Shown here: one piece after another, positions 33,511 to 43,063 of the stretch
Layout: every line of letters begins with the position of its first letter
How positions within the stretch are numbered: the first letter of the stretch is position 1
Source of the DNA: Streptomyces sp. 2131.1
Lineage (GTDB): Bacteria > Actinomycetota > Actinomycetes > Streptomycetales > Streptomycetaceae
Direction of reading: 5' to 3'
DNA: 64,000 bases
Assembly (NCBI RefSeq): GCF_900105515.1
Contig: NZ_FNSY01000001.1
Location: 6,188,001 to 6,252,000 of the forward strand
The notes under the pieces: generated by a model
Databases searched by the model: none
Told to the model about the DNA's origin: nothing
What the model saw: only the letters and a program-made list of their open reading frames with translations
Translations under genes and position numbers: made by a program

Positions 33511-34245
33511 TCACTGCTCGCGAATACGCTGTCGGCGTCGTCGGCCGGGGAACCGGCCCGGCTGCGTCTCCTGGGCCGCCTGCTTGGCCTTCACGGCGTA
33601 CTCGTCGACGTACTCCTGACCGGAGAGCCGCAGGATCGCGTACATGATCTCGTCGGTCACCGCCCGGATGGCCGCCTTCTCGTTCTCCAGGCCCGCGTAG
33701 CGCGAGAAGTCCAGCGGTTCGCCGAAGCGGATGGTGACCGGCTTGATGCGGGGGAGCCTCCTGCCGGGCGGCTGGATCTCGAAGGTGCCGACCATCGCGC
33801 AGGGCACCACCGGCACCTGGGCCCGGATGGCCATGACCGCGACCCCCACCTTGCCCTTGTAGAGCCGCCCGTCGTGCGAGCGCGTCCCCTCCGGGTAGAT
33901 GCCCAGCAACTCGCCCCGCTCCAGCACGCCGAGTCCCTCGCGGATCGCGGCCTGCCCGGCCTCCTTGCCCGACCGGTCCACCGGGATCTGGCCCGCGCTG
34001 CGGAAGAACGCGGCGGTCAGCCGGCCCTTGATGCCGGGGCCGGTGAAGTACTCCGCCTTGGCCAGGAAGGTGATGCGCCGCTTGATGATCGCGGGCATCA
34101 GGAAGTGGTCCGAGAACGACAGGTGGTTGCCCGCGACGATCGCGGCGCCGTCGTCCGGGATGTGCTCCGTGCCCTCGATGGCCGGGCGGAAGAGCAGCCG
34201 CAGCACCGGCCCGAGGACGACGTATTTGAGGACGTAGTAGAACAC
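33511..34245 (-). CDS. 1-acyl-sn-glycerol-3-phosphate acyltransferase (PlsC-like)
   Basis: From GTG 34245 (MFYYVLKYVVLGPVLRLLF, with GGGGAGA before it) the 244-residue protein has the acyltransferase motifs NHLSFSD (HX4D), IPVDRSG and YPEGTRSHDG. It should acylate lysophosphatidate in phospholipid synthesis at the inner membrane face, with the first hydrophobic segment as anchor. The basic C-terminus is typical. Several plsC paralogues are usual in Streptomyces. Confidence 0.93.
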   Translation of the reverse strand: MFYYVLKYVVLGPVLRLLFRPAIEGTEHIPDDGAAIVAGNHLSFSDHFLMPAIIKRRITFLAKAEYFTGPGIKGRLTAAFFRSAGQIPVDRSGKEAGQAAIREGLGVLERGELLGIYPEGTRSHDGRLYKGKVGVAVMAIRAQVPVVPCAMVGTFEIQPPGRRLPRIKPVTIRFGEPLDFSRYAGLENEKAAIRAVTDEIMYAILRLSGQEYVDEYAVKAKQAAQETQPGRFPGRRRRQRIREQ

Positions 34246-34356
34246 GGTCTCTCCCCGGTCTGCGGAATCAGCGGGTCGGTGGGAGAGACATATACCCCGT
34301 GGTCGCAAGGCGACGCCGCGACCCCGTACAGCGGCGCGCCCCGGGCGGTCCCGCGC

Positions 34357-35958
34357 TCACATCGCCGCACCGAAGTCCTGGGTCCACACGATGCCGCCCG
34401 GGCTGTCCTGTATGCCCACGCCCAGCTCCTTGAACGAGCAGTTCAGGATGTTCGCCCGGTGGCCGGGACTGTTCATCCAGGAGTTCATCACGTCGGCGGG
34501 CGTCCGCTGGCCCTTGGCTATGTTCTCCCCGTACGTGCTCCAGCGGTAGCCGGCGGCTGTGATCCGCTCGCCCGGGCCCGACCCGTCCTGCGAGGTGTGC
34601 GAGAAGTAGTCGTGCGCGGCCATGTCCTCGGAGTGCCGCTGGGCGGCGGTCGTCAGCTGGTCGTTGCCGGTCACCGGGGAGCAACCCTCCTTGGTCCGCT
34701 CGGTGTTGACGAGCGCCAGGACCTGGTCCGCGTCCGACGACGCGCTCGGCGTCGGCTGCGCCGGGGCCGGCCGGGTCACCGGGGCCGACTTCGGCGCGGG
34801 CGGCTGCTTGCTCGCGGCCGCGGTCTTCTTCGGCTTCGGCGCGGCCTTCCTCTTCTCGGCCTTCGGGCTCGCGCTCCTGCCGGGGGAGTGCGAGGGCGAG
34901 GCGGACGGCGTCGGCGACACCGACGACTCGGCCTGCGCGGCCGCGGTGGCGGGACCGGATGCCTCGGGGGCGGTCGCGACGGAGACCTCGTCGTCGCCGT
35001 CGCCCGTCGACAGGTGCACGGCGGCGCCACCCGTTCCCAGGACGCCCACCGCGAGGACGGACGCCACCACGGCGTTGCGCCGACGGCGCCGCTGCGCCTG
35101 GTCGCGCCGCAGCTCCGCCCGGCCGGGGCGGCCGGACGCGGCCAGGGGCGTCGTGGCCGCGACCTCGGTCAGCCGCGGCGCCCGGCCCGCCGCGGCCACC
35201 GCGAGCGGTACCAGCGCCAGCCCCACGAGCAGCCCCTCGGCCGGGATCAGGCCCGAGCCGAACCCCGAGCAGACGGTGCAGCCGCGCGCGTGCCGTGCGA
35301 TGCGCTTGCGCCACAGCGGCGAGGGCGCCCCGTCCCACCCGATGAGGATGTCGTCGAGGAGCACGCACCGCGGCTGCGCGCCCAGCGCGCCCACCACCAC
35401 GCGGGCGGTGTCCAGCTGCGCCTTCATCCGCTGCACGCGTACGGCGGTGTGCTCGGGGGACAGCTCCATCGCGGCGGCCACCTCGGCCCGCGTCAGCTCG
35501 CCCGCCGCCTCCAGCCACCACAGCGAGAGCAGCGCCCGGTCGTCCTCGTCCACCCACCGGGTCGCCTCGGCGACCTGTCGGCGCTGCCCGGACAGGCCGA
35601 GGCGCAGGATCGTCACGTCCACGAAGTCGGCTGCCGGGTCGACCCGGTCCTGGCCGTGTGCCATGGGCTCGACGGGTATGGCCGCGGACTGCCGGTCGCG
35701 CCAGTGTCCGCGTATCTCGTTCATCGCGATGGCCACCAGCCAGGAGCGGAAGCGCGCCGGATCACGCAGGCCGGGCAGTGCCCGCAGCATGCGCAGGACC
35801 GTCTCCTGGACGACGTCGTCCACGTCCGCGTGGCCGTTCAGCGCGCGCCCGACGATGTTGTAGAGCAGCGGCAGACAGGACGCGACGAGTTGGTCCTTGG
35901 CGCGGGCGTCCCCGGCCCGCGCCGCCTTGATCAACGCCCGTTCGCGGTCCTGGCCCAT
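34357..35958 (-). CDS. sigma-70 factor fused to ZAS motif, membrane helix and CAP domain
   Basis: The 533-residue chain from ATG 35958 begins as an ECF-like sigma factor: region 2 (about 8-92, ADVDDVVQETVLRMLRALP) and region 4 (about 130-190, LTRAEVAAAMELSPEHTAVRVQRMK). It then shows RHARGCTVC (His223, Cys227, Cys230), the HxxxCxxC pattern of zinc anti-sigma domains, two hydrophobic segments (about 237-258 and 296-314, separated by an Arg-rich stretch), a Pro/Lys/Ser linker and a CAP/SCP domain (about 410-533, SEDMAAHDYFSHT, GENIAKG, NSPGHRANIL). Likely a membrane-tethered sigma factor with an extracellular sensor; this is inference. Confidence 0.92.
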   Translation of the reverse strand: MGQDRERALIKAARAGDARAKDQLVASCLPLLYNIVGRALNGHADVDDVVQETVLRMLRALPGLRDPARFRSWLVAIAMNEIRGHWRDRQSAAIPVEPMAHGQDRVDPAADFVDVTILRLGLSGQRRQVAEATRWVDEDDRALLSLWWLEAAGELTRAEVAAAMELSPEHTAVRVQRMKAQLDTARVVVGALGAQPRCVLLDDILIGWDGAPSPLWRKRIARHARGCTVCSGFGSGLIPAEGLLVGLALVPLAVAAAGRAPRLTEVAATTPLAASGRPGRAELRRDQAQRRRRRNAVVASVLAVGVLGTGGAAVHLSTGDGDDEVSVATAPEASGPATAAAQAESSVSPTPSASPSHSPGRSASPKAEKRKAAPKPKKTAAASKQPPAPKSAPVTRPAPAQPTPSASSDADQVLALVNTERTKEGCSPVTGNDQLTTAAQRHSEDMAAHDYFSHTSQDGSGPGERITAAGYRWSTYGENIAKGQRTPADVMNSWMNSPGHRANILNCSFKELGVGIQDSPGGIVWTQDFGAAM

Positions 35959-36088
35959 GCTGTGCTCACTCTTCCGGAGTCCTGTTCTGGCTTCACGCAC
36001 ACCTGGGAGATGCGGCCCGGCGGGGACCATAACAAAAACCCGTCGCTCATTTGTACGTAGTGATGCTCGGTAGCTGTACGTGAAAGGG

Positions 36089-36122
36089 GTCCGGCCCCGC
36101 CACGGAGGTGGCGGGGCCGGAC
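36089..36122 (-). terminator. hairpin terminator after GH6 gene
   Basis: A perfect 15-bp stem (36089-36103 with 36108-36122) and a 4-nt loop lie 28 bp beyond the stop of the GH6 gene, ending the cellulase operon. Confidence 0.88.
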
Positions 36123-36150
36123 GAGGTCACCGGATCGTCCGGCGGGTGTT

Positions 36151-38280
36151 TCAGGGCGCGGTGCCCCAGGAGAGCGTGCCTGCCGTGTACACGCCGACCT
36201 TCGACGCGTCCGCGTACGAGGTGCCCGTGCCGTGGCTGTAGTCGTCCGCCTCGTTGAAGTTGGACCAGTCGCTCTTGTTCAGCCGCAGCTGCATCTCACC
36301 GGTGGAGGCGCCGGCCGCGAGGCTGCCGCTGCCGAAGGAGACCTCCAGGTAGTGGCTGGCACCGGCCGCCGAACCGTTCGTCTTCACCGCCAGGCTCAGC
36401 TTTCCGCAGCCCAGGACCGCGTAGTCGCACGAGGTGCCGAAGGTGGAGGAGCCGGACTCGGGGGTGAACCAGTAGCGCAGCTTCACCGTGGACAGGTCCA
36501 CCGCCGTGCTGCCGGTGTTGACCAGCTGGAGACCGAACCGGATCTGGTTGTCGGTCGCGGAGGAGTCGTTGTTCTTGTACTGGACCTTCAGCGCGCCCGT
36601 CCCGGTGCCACCGCCGGCGGATGTGGTGACGGAGAGGGCCGAGGAGGCCGCCGAGACGTTACCGGCCGCGTCCTTCGCCTTGACCGTGTAGCTGTAGGCG
36701 GTCGAGGCCGACAGACCCGAGTCCGTGTACGAGGTCGTGGTGGTCGATCCCACCTTGGTGCTGCCCCGGTACACGTCGTAGCCGGTCACCGCCTTGTTGT
36801 CGCTAGACGCGGTCCAGGACAGCGAGACGCTGCTGCTGGTCTTCGCCGTGGACGTCAGCCCCGTCGGCGCGGTCGGCGCCTGGGTGTCGTCGTCGCCACC
36901 GCCGGGGTTCTCGCCGCTGCCGTCGATCGGCGGGTAGGCGTTGCGCACCAGCTCCTGGAACTGCGCGGAGAACCAGTGACCGGCGACCGGTGCGTTCGGC
37001 AGCGCGCCGGACATGCTGTTGCCGTTGCGACCGTTACCGGTGTACGTGGGGTCGCACATCCGGTCGAAGCCCTTGCCCTCGTCGTTGTCCTCGGGCTCGC
37101 TGTTGCCGTCCGACTCCCCCGGGGGCTTCGCCCACACGTAGGCGTCGATCCCTGCCTCGGGGGCGGCGGTGGGCCGCTCGCCGATGCCGGCGCCGGTCTG
37201 GTTGCACCAGTTGCCGGCGTGGATACGCCGGTCGACACGGCCGCCGTTGACGTAGGCGTCCACACTGGTCAGCGGACCCGCGGAGGTGGGCCGGTCGGCG
37301 CCGCCCCAGCCGTTGCGGGCCGTGTCGATGAGCATGCCGATGTTGGAGTTGAAGCCCTGGCCCACCAGCTGGGTGCGCAGCGCCTGGGCGAACGTCAGCT
37401 CATCGGTGTAGTAGTTCCAGTCGATCCACTTGGACTGGCGCACCGTGGTGCCGTTCACCGAGTCGGTGATCTTGAAGTTCGGCTCCTTGAGAGCCGAGTA
37501 GTTGGCCGTGTTCACGATGAAGCCGGAGACATCGTTGACCGTGGCGCCCTCGGAGGTGGCTGCCTTCTTGAACTCCAGGCCTGCCGGGGCCATGTTGCTG
37601 TCCCAGCCCAGCCAGCCGTGGTGGGCGGCGTCGATGTAGTTGTAGACGTTGGGGATGGCACCCAGGGTGTGCAGGGCGTAGCCCACACCCTTCTCGTAGT
37701 TGCCATTCGCCTTCATCGTCGCGCAGTCCTCGGTCGAACCGGCCGTACCGCCCGCATTCGTGACGATGTTGGGCAGCGAGTCGGGCTCGATGATGGTGAC
37801 GATGCGGAGGTCGGCGTACGCCGGGTCGGCGAGGATCTCGGAGATCGGGTCGATGTACTCGTCCTTGTACCGGTCGAGCTCCGTGGGGCCGAGCTCGCCG
37901 TGGGACGCCAGGGCGGCACAGTCGCGTCCCGGCAGGTCGTAGATGACGACCTGGAACAGGTTCGCGCCCTGGGCGAGGGCGGTGTCCAGGTGGTCGCGCA
38001 GGCTCCTCTTGCCTTCCGTGCCCTCGATGGCCGCGATGCGGTCCATCCACACGAAAGCGGGCGTGTTCGCGATGGCCGCGCCACCCGGCTCGGCTGCCGC
38101 CAAGGCGGACCAGTCCGGGTTCACGTACGCCTTGGCGCCCACGTAGGGGTTGTCGACCCGGGCCGCCGCGGCGTCGGCGGTGGTGGGGAGGGCCACCGCC
38201 AGGGCCGCGCCCATGGCCAGGGCGGAGGCTGCGGCCAGCCTCCCGCGCATCCGGTTCTTGATGGTGCCTCTGGTACTCAT
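36151..38280 (-). CDS. GH6 exo-cellulase (cellobiohydrolase) with FN3 and CBM3
   Basis: The 709-residue secreted protein has a signal peptide (1-38), a GH6 catalytic domain (about 42-440), an FN3 module (about 468-555) and a C-terminal CBM3 (about 565-709). Both GH6 active-site signatures are present: VIYDLPGRDCAAL (Asp120) and TIIEPDSLPN (Asp167). The long catalytic domain with WAKPPGESDG fits exo-acting Cel6B types attacking the non-reducing end. It is the last gene of the GH10-GH48-GH6 set. FN3 and CBM3 resemble those of the GH48 gene. Confidence 0.95.
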   Translation of the reverse strand: MSTRGTIKNRMRGRLAAASALAMGAALAVALPTTADAAAARVDNPYVGAKAYVNPDWSALAAAEPGGAAIANTPAFVWMDRIAAIEGTEGKRSLRDHLDTALAQGANLFQVVIYDLPGRDCAALASHGELGPTELDRYKDEYIDPISEILADPAYADLRIVTIIEPDSLPNIVTNAGGTAGSTEDCATMKANGNYEKGVGYALHTLGAIPNVYNYIDAAHHGWLGWDSNMAPAGLEFKKAATSEGATVNDVSGFIVNTANYSALKEPNFKITDSVNGTTVRQSKWIDWNYYTDELTFAQALRTQLVGQGFNSNIGMLIDTARNGWGGADRPTSAGPLTSVDAYVNGGRVDRRIHAGNWCNQTGAGIGERPTAAPEAGIDAYVWAKPPGESDGNSEPEDNDEGKGFDRMCDPTYTGNGRNGNSMSGALPNAPVAGHWFSAQFQELVRNAYPPIDGSGENPGGGDDDTQAPTAPTGLTSTAKTSSSVSLSWTASSDNKAVTGYDVYRGSTKVGSTTTTSYTDSGLSASTAYSYTVKAKDAAGNVSAASSALSVTTSAGGGTGTGALKVQYKNNDSSATDNQIRFGLQLVNTGSTAVDLSTVKLRYWFTPESGSSTFGTSCDYAVLGCGKLSLAVKTNGSAAGASHYLEVSFGSGSLAAGASTGEMQLRLNKSDWSNFNEADDYSHGTGTSYADASKVGVYTAGTLSWGTAP

Positions 38281-38346
38281 TGCGGCTCCGTGCTCCTCTC
38301 GTACGCCTGCGGAAACTCCCCGCAGACGGGTTCATGGGGGGTGCTG

Positions 38347-38391
38347 CCCGATGGCGGGTTCAGCGGGGTGAGTGGTAGACCCGCCATCGGG
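38347..38391 (-). terminator. long-stem hairpin between GH48 and GH6 genes
   Basis: CCCGATGGCGGGT (38347-38359) pairs perfectly with 38379-38391 around a 19-nt loop. It sits 56 bp beyond the GH48 stop and about 67 bp before the GH6 start. It could end the GH48 transcript, protect mRNA 3' ends, or allow partial read-through. Confidence 0.6.
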
Positions 38392-38446
38392 AGTGGGTGG
38401 GGCGACCGGCGCTCCGGCCGGTCACGGGGGAGGCGCCGAGCGTCTG

Positions 38447-41251
38447 CTACGGCTCGACTCCCCAGGCCAGCGCGCCGGCGACATAGGCGCCGACCTTGGT
38501 GGAGTCCGCGTAGGAGGTGTTGGTGGCCCGGCTGTAGTCGTTGCTCTCGTCGAAGTTCGACCAGTCGCTCTTGTTGAGCCGCAGCTGGATCTCACCGGTG
38601 GACGCGCCGGCGGCCAAGGTGCCCGCGCCGCCGGTGAAACCGACCTCCAGGTAGCGGTCGGCACCGGTCCTCGGGCTGGAGACGGCGACCACCGTGTGCG
38701 TGACGGTGGAGGAGCCGAGCGCGGCGTAGTCGCAGTACGTGCCGAAGGTGCTCGGTCCGCCGTCCGCTGTGAACCAGTACCGGACCTTGACCGTCGACAG
38801 GTCGACCGGCGCGCTGCCGGTGTTCACCACTTGCAGGCCCAGCCGGATCTGGTTGTCGGTCGCGGAGGAGTCGTTGTTCTTGTACTGCACCTTCACCGCG
38901 CCGGTGCCGGTCGAGCCGCCTGTCTTCGTCTTGGCGAGGACCGCGTCGGACAGCGCCGAGGTGTTGCCGCCCGCGTCCCGCGCCGCGACCGCGTAGGTGT
39001 ACTCGGTGGCGGCGGCCAGCCCGGTGTCGGTGAACGTCCGCCCGGTCGCGTTGCCCGCCAGCACACCGTTTCGGTACACGTCGTAGCCGGTCACCGCGAC
39101 GTTGTCGGTGGACGCCGACCAGGAGAGCGAGACGCTGTCCTTGGTGGTCGCGCTCACCGTGAGGCCGGCCGGTGCGGTCGGCGGTTCGGTGTCGCCGCCC
39201 GGCTCACCGCCGCCGCCCTCCACCAGCAGCTCCGCGTAGATCGCGAAGGCCAGGGCGAGCGCGGCCTGCGCCCAGAAGCGGTGGTACGTGAAGACGGGCG
39301 CGTCCCCGCCGTCCAGGTACGCCTGCACCTTCGGCCAGTCCGGGTCGTCCTTGTACCAGCTGCGGATCGAGATGAACGTCGAACCGGGCCTGACCGGGTC
39401 GCCGTTGGGCATGGTGCCCGACCAGCCGGACGGGATGTACACCTCGTCGTCGAACCGGTTGTAGTCCCGCCGGGTCTCCGGCACCGAGATGCCCTTGTCC
39501 GTGGTGTTCGTCGCCATCGCGTCCAGCAGCGCCTTCGCCAGCGCCGCCGCGTCCTCGTCACCCGACTTCGCGGCGTAGTAGGTGAGCGTCTTGACGTACG
39601 CGGCGCCCACGCCGACGTCGTTGGCGTAGTCCACCACCGAGACGTGCAGACCGGAGTTGTCCCCGGGCGAGGAGGCGTTCCAGGTGTCGGGCTCGCCGGT
39701 CCAGTTGAGGGTGGAGGGGAAGCGGAAGCTGCCGTCGGCGCCGATGGTCGTCTCGCTCGACGCCCACGCGACCCACTTCGAGAGGACGGCCTCGGCGGCC
39801 GCGTTGCCGGTCACGTAGTAGTAGGCGGCGACGCGCTCCATGCCCCAGGCCTGGAAGCCGAACCAGTTGTTGCTCGCCGGGTCGTGGTACACCGGCTGCC
39901 AGTCGTACGCCATCCCGTAGAACGTGGGCGTGCCGGCCGGGGGCGCGCTGTAGCTGCCCTCCCAGCTGTTGGTGCAGCCGCCGGCAAGGGCGCCCTCGCT
40001 GGACTGGAGCCAGGTCAGGAATTCAAGCTGCCGGGTCAGGCTCTTGGACCAGTCGGACCTGGCCGTCGCGGACTTGGGGGTGAGCGAGGGCACGTTGGAC
40101 AGCGCATACGCGGCGAGCGGGTTCTGGTAGCCCTGGTGCGAGGCGCTGTCACCGATGCGCCAGGCCCAGCCACCCCCGCTGCCCGAAGACCCTCCCCAGG
40201 CGTAGTACCACGACAGCAGGTAGTGCTGGGAGTCCCTGCCGGAGGCGGCGGGGCAGGAGTTGGGATCGGTGCAGCTGCCGATGCGCTTGAAGTACTTGTC
40301 GAACATGGCGTAGCGGAGGTAGTCGCCCATCTTCGCGGCCTTCGCCACCGACGCTGCGACCTGGCTCTCCTTGCCCTGCTCCGAGGCCCAGCGGTACGCC
40401 CAGTAGGCCGCCTGCACCGCGCGGGCGTCGGCGTCCGGCGCGTTGGTGTACTTCCACTGCTTGGCGTAGCTGGAGTCCCCGACGAACAGGTCGAGATACC
40501 CGTTGGGCCCGCCGTATTTGAAGAGATCAGTGGTCGGCTGCGGCACCGTCTCCCATACCGACTCCTGCGCACCGCGCTGATAGGTGTTGATGAAGGAGGC
40601 GCCGGCGCCGGGCCCGGACTCGCCGCCGGTACCCGGCTTGTTGCCGTAGCCGTAGACGTTGTCCAGGTCCATCAGCCAGTGCATGCCGTACACGTCCATC
40701 GTCCCGTAGGAAGAGGCGAGTTCGGCCGAGAGCGGGTCACTGCCCACCGGCACCGAGCCGTTCATGGCGGAGGGGTAGCCGCTGGGGAGCGGGTGCTCGG
40801 CCGCGAAGGTCGCGGGTGCCGAGGGCTTGTAGGAGTCACTGGTGGGCTGGTCGGCGTGCTGCGGGATGATGGTCTTCTCCGCCACCGCCCAGGCCGCGTT
40901 GAACGGCGCCCAGTCACCCGTCACCCTGCCGTACGCCGCCTCCAGCCACATCCAGAAGCTGACGGCCTCCGATGTCGTCTGGTGGCCGTGGTCCGGCGCC
41001 TCGACCATCAGGGTCTCGACCGAGTGGTACGGGAGACCGTCCGGGCTGAAGTAGCCGTTGGCGGCGTCCTTGATCTTGCCGTACTGGGTGAGGAAGGCCT
41101 GGGTGTACGGGTCGTCGGCCGCGGCGGCCGTACGGGCCTTGGCGCCGGCCTGTGCCGAGGCAGGCCCGGCGACCGCGGTGCCCTGCGTCAGGCCGAGGGC
41201 CAGCACGCTGCCGCCGAGGGCACTGCTGAACGTTCTACGTGATATCGACAC
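38447..41251 (-). CDS. GH48 reducing-end cellobiohydrolase with FN3 and CBM3
   Basis: The 934-residue protein starts at GTG 41251 with GGAGG six bases upstream. A twin-arginine-type signal (SRRTFSSALGG, Ala-rich to about 45) leads to a GH48 domain (about 45-690; PYHSVETLMVEAPDHGHQTTSEA, TPTFYGMAYDWQPVYHDP), then FN3 (about 702-788) and CBM3 (about 795-934). GH48 enzymes act processively from reducing ends and complement GH6 enzymes acting from the other end. It is the middle gene of the set. Confidence 0.95.
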   Translation of the reverse strand: MSISRRTFSSALGGSVLALGLTQGTAVAGPASAQAGAKARTAAAADDPYTQAFLTQYGKIKDAANGYFSPDGLPYHSVETLMVEAPDHGHQTTSEAVSFWMWLEAAYGRVTGDWAPFNAAWAVAEKTIIPQHADQPTSDSYKPSAPATFAAEHPLPSGYPSAMNGSVPVGSDPLSAELASSYGTMDVYGMHWLMDLDNVYGYGNKPGTGGESGPGAGASFINTYQRGAQESVWETVPQPTTDLFKYGGPNGYLDLFVGDSSYAKQWKYTNAPDADARAVQAAYWAYRWASEQGKESQVAASVAKAAKMGDYLRYAMFDKYFKRIGSCTDPNSCPAASGRDSQHYLLSWYYAWGGSSGSGGGWAWRIGDSASHQGYQNPLAAYALSNVPSLTPKSATARSDWSKSLTRQLEFLTWLQSSEGALAGGCTNSWEGSYSAPPAGTPTFYGMAYDWQPVYHDPASNNWFGFQAWGMERVAAYYYVTGNAAAEAVLSKWVAWASSETTIGADGSFRFPSTLNWTGEPDTWNASSPGDNSGLHVSVVDYANDVGVGAAYVKTLTYYAAKSGDEDAAALAKALLDAMATNTTDKGISVPETRRDYNRFDDEVYIPSGWSGTMPNGDPVRPGSTFISIRSWYKDDPDWPKVQAYLDGGDAPVFTYHRFWAQAALALAFAIYAELLVEGGGGEPGGDTEPPTAPAGLTVSATTKDSVSLSWSASTDNVAVTGYDVYRNGVLAGNATGRTFTDTGLAAATEYTYAVAARDAGGNTSALSDAVLAKTKTGGSTGTGAVKVQYKNNDSSATDNQIRLGLQVVNTGSAPVDLSTVKVRYWFTADGGPSTFGTYCDYAALGSSTVTHTVVAVSSPRTGADRYLEVGFTGGAGTLAAGASTGEIQLRLNKSDWSNFDESNDYSRATNTSYADSTKVGAYVAGALAWGVEP

Positions 41252-41349
41252 AAATCCTCCAGTGGCGGGTGTCGTCGAGGGGGAGGGGAGGAGGGGAAGC
41301 GGTGGGGACGGGGTGCGGCGGAAGTGCGGGGAGGGTTTACGCGGGGGAG

Positions 41350-41372
41350 CGGGGGCCTGAGCGGGGCCCCCG
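41350..41372 (-). terminator. hairpin just beyond GH10 stop
   Basis: An 8-bp GC stem (CGGGGGCC, 41350-41357, with 41365-41372) and 7-nt loop lie three bases beyond the GH10 stop codon, inside the 124-bp gap to GH48. It may be a partial terminator or RNA-stability element. Confidence 0.5.
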
Positions 41373-41375
41373 GGA

Positions 41376-42923
41376 TCAGGGCGCGACGCCCCAGACCAGG
41401 TCGCCGCCGGAGTGGACGGTGATCTTCGAGGTGTCGGCGTACGTGGTGCCCGTGCCGTGGCTGTAGTCGTCCGACTCGTCGAAGTTCGACCAGTCGGTCT
41501 TGCTCAGGCGCAGCTGGATCTCACCGGTCGAGGCGCCCGGGGCGAGGGTGCCGCCCGTAAAGCCGACTTCGAGGTAGTGGTCGGCGCCGGCCTTCGGGGT
41601 GCCCGCAGCGACCACCCGGTGCGTGATCGTGGAGCAGCCGAGCGGAGACCAGTCGCACCAACTGCCGTACGTGGAAGCGCCGTTGTCACCCGAGAACCAG
41701 TAGCGGACGGTCACGGAGGACAGGTTGACCGCGGTGGTGCCGGTGTTCACGAGTTGGAGACCGGGCTTGATCTGGTTGTCGCCGGCCGAGGTGTCGTTGC
41801 TGCGGTACTGCACCTTCAGCGCTCCGGGGGTGGAGCCGTCGTCACCCCCGTCGTCACCGCCGTCCTCGGCCCCCAGTGCGGTGCGCACGGCGGCGTAGGC
41901 GGGCTTCGGCGAGAGGTTGTCGTCGTACAGGTTGGCCGCGCCCTCGCCCGGGAAGGTGCTCGGGACCCAGGAGTACTTGTCCGTGTAGTCCCAGACCGTG
42001 ATGCCGACACAGCGCTCGACGGCGAGGCAGGCGTCGACCACCTGCGCGTAGTACGAGGACTGGGTGGCGAGCTTCGTGGCGTCAGCCGGAAGTTGCATGC
42101 GCACGTCAAGCTCGGTGACGGCGACGTCCAGGCCGAGATCCGCGAACCGCTGCATGTTCGCCTGCATCTGGTACGGGAATCCGTACTGGATCGCCAGGTG
42201 GGCCTGCATCCCGACCCCGTCGAGCGGCACACCCTCGTCGAGCAGGTCGCTCACCAGGTCGTACAGGGCGTCGCTCTTCGCGCCCTTGCCCTCGACGTTG
42301 TAGTCGTTGATGTAGAGCTTCGCGTCCGGGTCGGCGGCGTGGGCCGCGCGCAGGGCCTTGGCGATGTAGTCCTTGCCCATCGCGTTGTAGAACGGGCTTG
42401 TCCGGAAGGTCCCGTCCTCGTTGAACGGCTCGTTCACCACGTCCCACGCCGTGACCTCGCCGCGGTAGTGGGTGGTCTCCGCGGTGATGTGGTCGGTCAT
42501 GGCCGTCTCCACCTGCGCGGCCGGCAGTGAGCCGACCCAGCCGGGCAGCTGGTTGTGCCAGACCAGCGTGTGGCCGCGCACGGTCTGGCCGTGCTGCTGG
42601 GCGAAGTCGGTGATCACATCACCCTTGGCGAAGTTGAACTGACCCCGGGTGGGCTCGGTGGTGTCCCACTTCATGGAGTTGCCCGGGGTGATCTGCCCGA
42701 ACTCGGAGCCGAGTTTCGCCGCGTAGGCCGCGTCGGGGAGCTCGGGGTTGTCGGTGGCGGAGCCGAAATACCTGCCCTGGGCCGCGGCGAGCTCGTGCAG
42801 TGTGTCCTGCGGTGCGGCCGACGCCGGCCCGCCCGCCAGGCCGGTGGCCAGGGCGAGTGCGCCGACCACGAGGGCCGGGAGCCCCGGGGTGCGGCGGGGC
42901 CTACAACGCTTCACCAAGCTCAT
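41376..42923 (-). CDS. GH10 endo-xylanase with CBM3
   Basis: From ATG 42923 the 515-residue protein has a basic-start signal peptide (1-37), a GH10 domain (about 41-345) and a C-terminal CBM3 (about 365-515). The acid/base Glu is E165 in WDVVNEPF and the nucleophile E271 in AVTELDVRM. Streptomyces GH10 xylanases usually carry CBM2 or CBM13, so a CBM3 here is noteworthy and matches the two neighbouring cellulases. A perfect CebR-type operator lies 127 bp upstream of the start. Confidence 0.95.
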   Translation of the reverse strand: MSLVKRCRPRRTPGLPALVVGALALATGLAGGPASAAPQDTLHELAAAQGRYFGSATDNPELPDAAYAAKLGSEFGQITPGNSMKWDTTEPTRGQFNFAKGDVITDFAQQHGQTVRGHTLVWHNQLPGWVGSLPAAQVETAMTDHITAETTHYRGEVTAWDVVNEPFNEDGTFRTSPFYNAMGKDYIAKALRAAHAADPDAKLYINDYNVEGKGAKSDALYDLVSDLLDEGVPLDGVGMQAHLAIQYGFPYQMQANMQRFADLGLDVAVTELDVRMQLPADATKLATQSSYYAQVVDACLAVERCVGITVWDYTDKYSWVPSTFPGEGAANLYDDNLSPKPAYAAVRTALGAEDGGDDGGDDGSTPGALKVQYRSNDTSAGDNQIKPGLQLVNTGTTAVNLSSVTVRYWFSGDNGASTYGSWCDWSPLGCSTITHRVVAAGTPKAGADHYLEVGFTGGTLAPGASTGEIQLRLSKTDWSNFDESDDYSHGTGTTYADTSKITVHSGGDLVWGVAP

Positions 42924-43049
42924 GACAAACGCCTTCCTCTGCCGGGCAGTGCGGGACATCACGGGGAGCGCGGCTGCGCCCCGTAACGCCCTTGCCGCAC
43001 AACGGCGTTGGGGGAGAAGGGAGGGTGTGGAGTGTGCAAGTCTTGATTG

Positions 43050-43063
43050 TGGGAGCGCTCCCA
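43050..43063. promoter_or_regulatory. CebR operator
   Basis: TGGGAGCGCTCCCA is the exact 14-bp palindrome bound by CebR, the LacI-family repressor released by cello-oligosaccharides in Streptomyces. Location upstream of the GH10 gene suggests cellobiose induction of the GH10-GH48-GH6 set. Confidence 0.9.
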
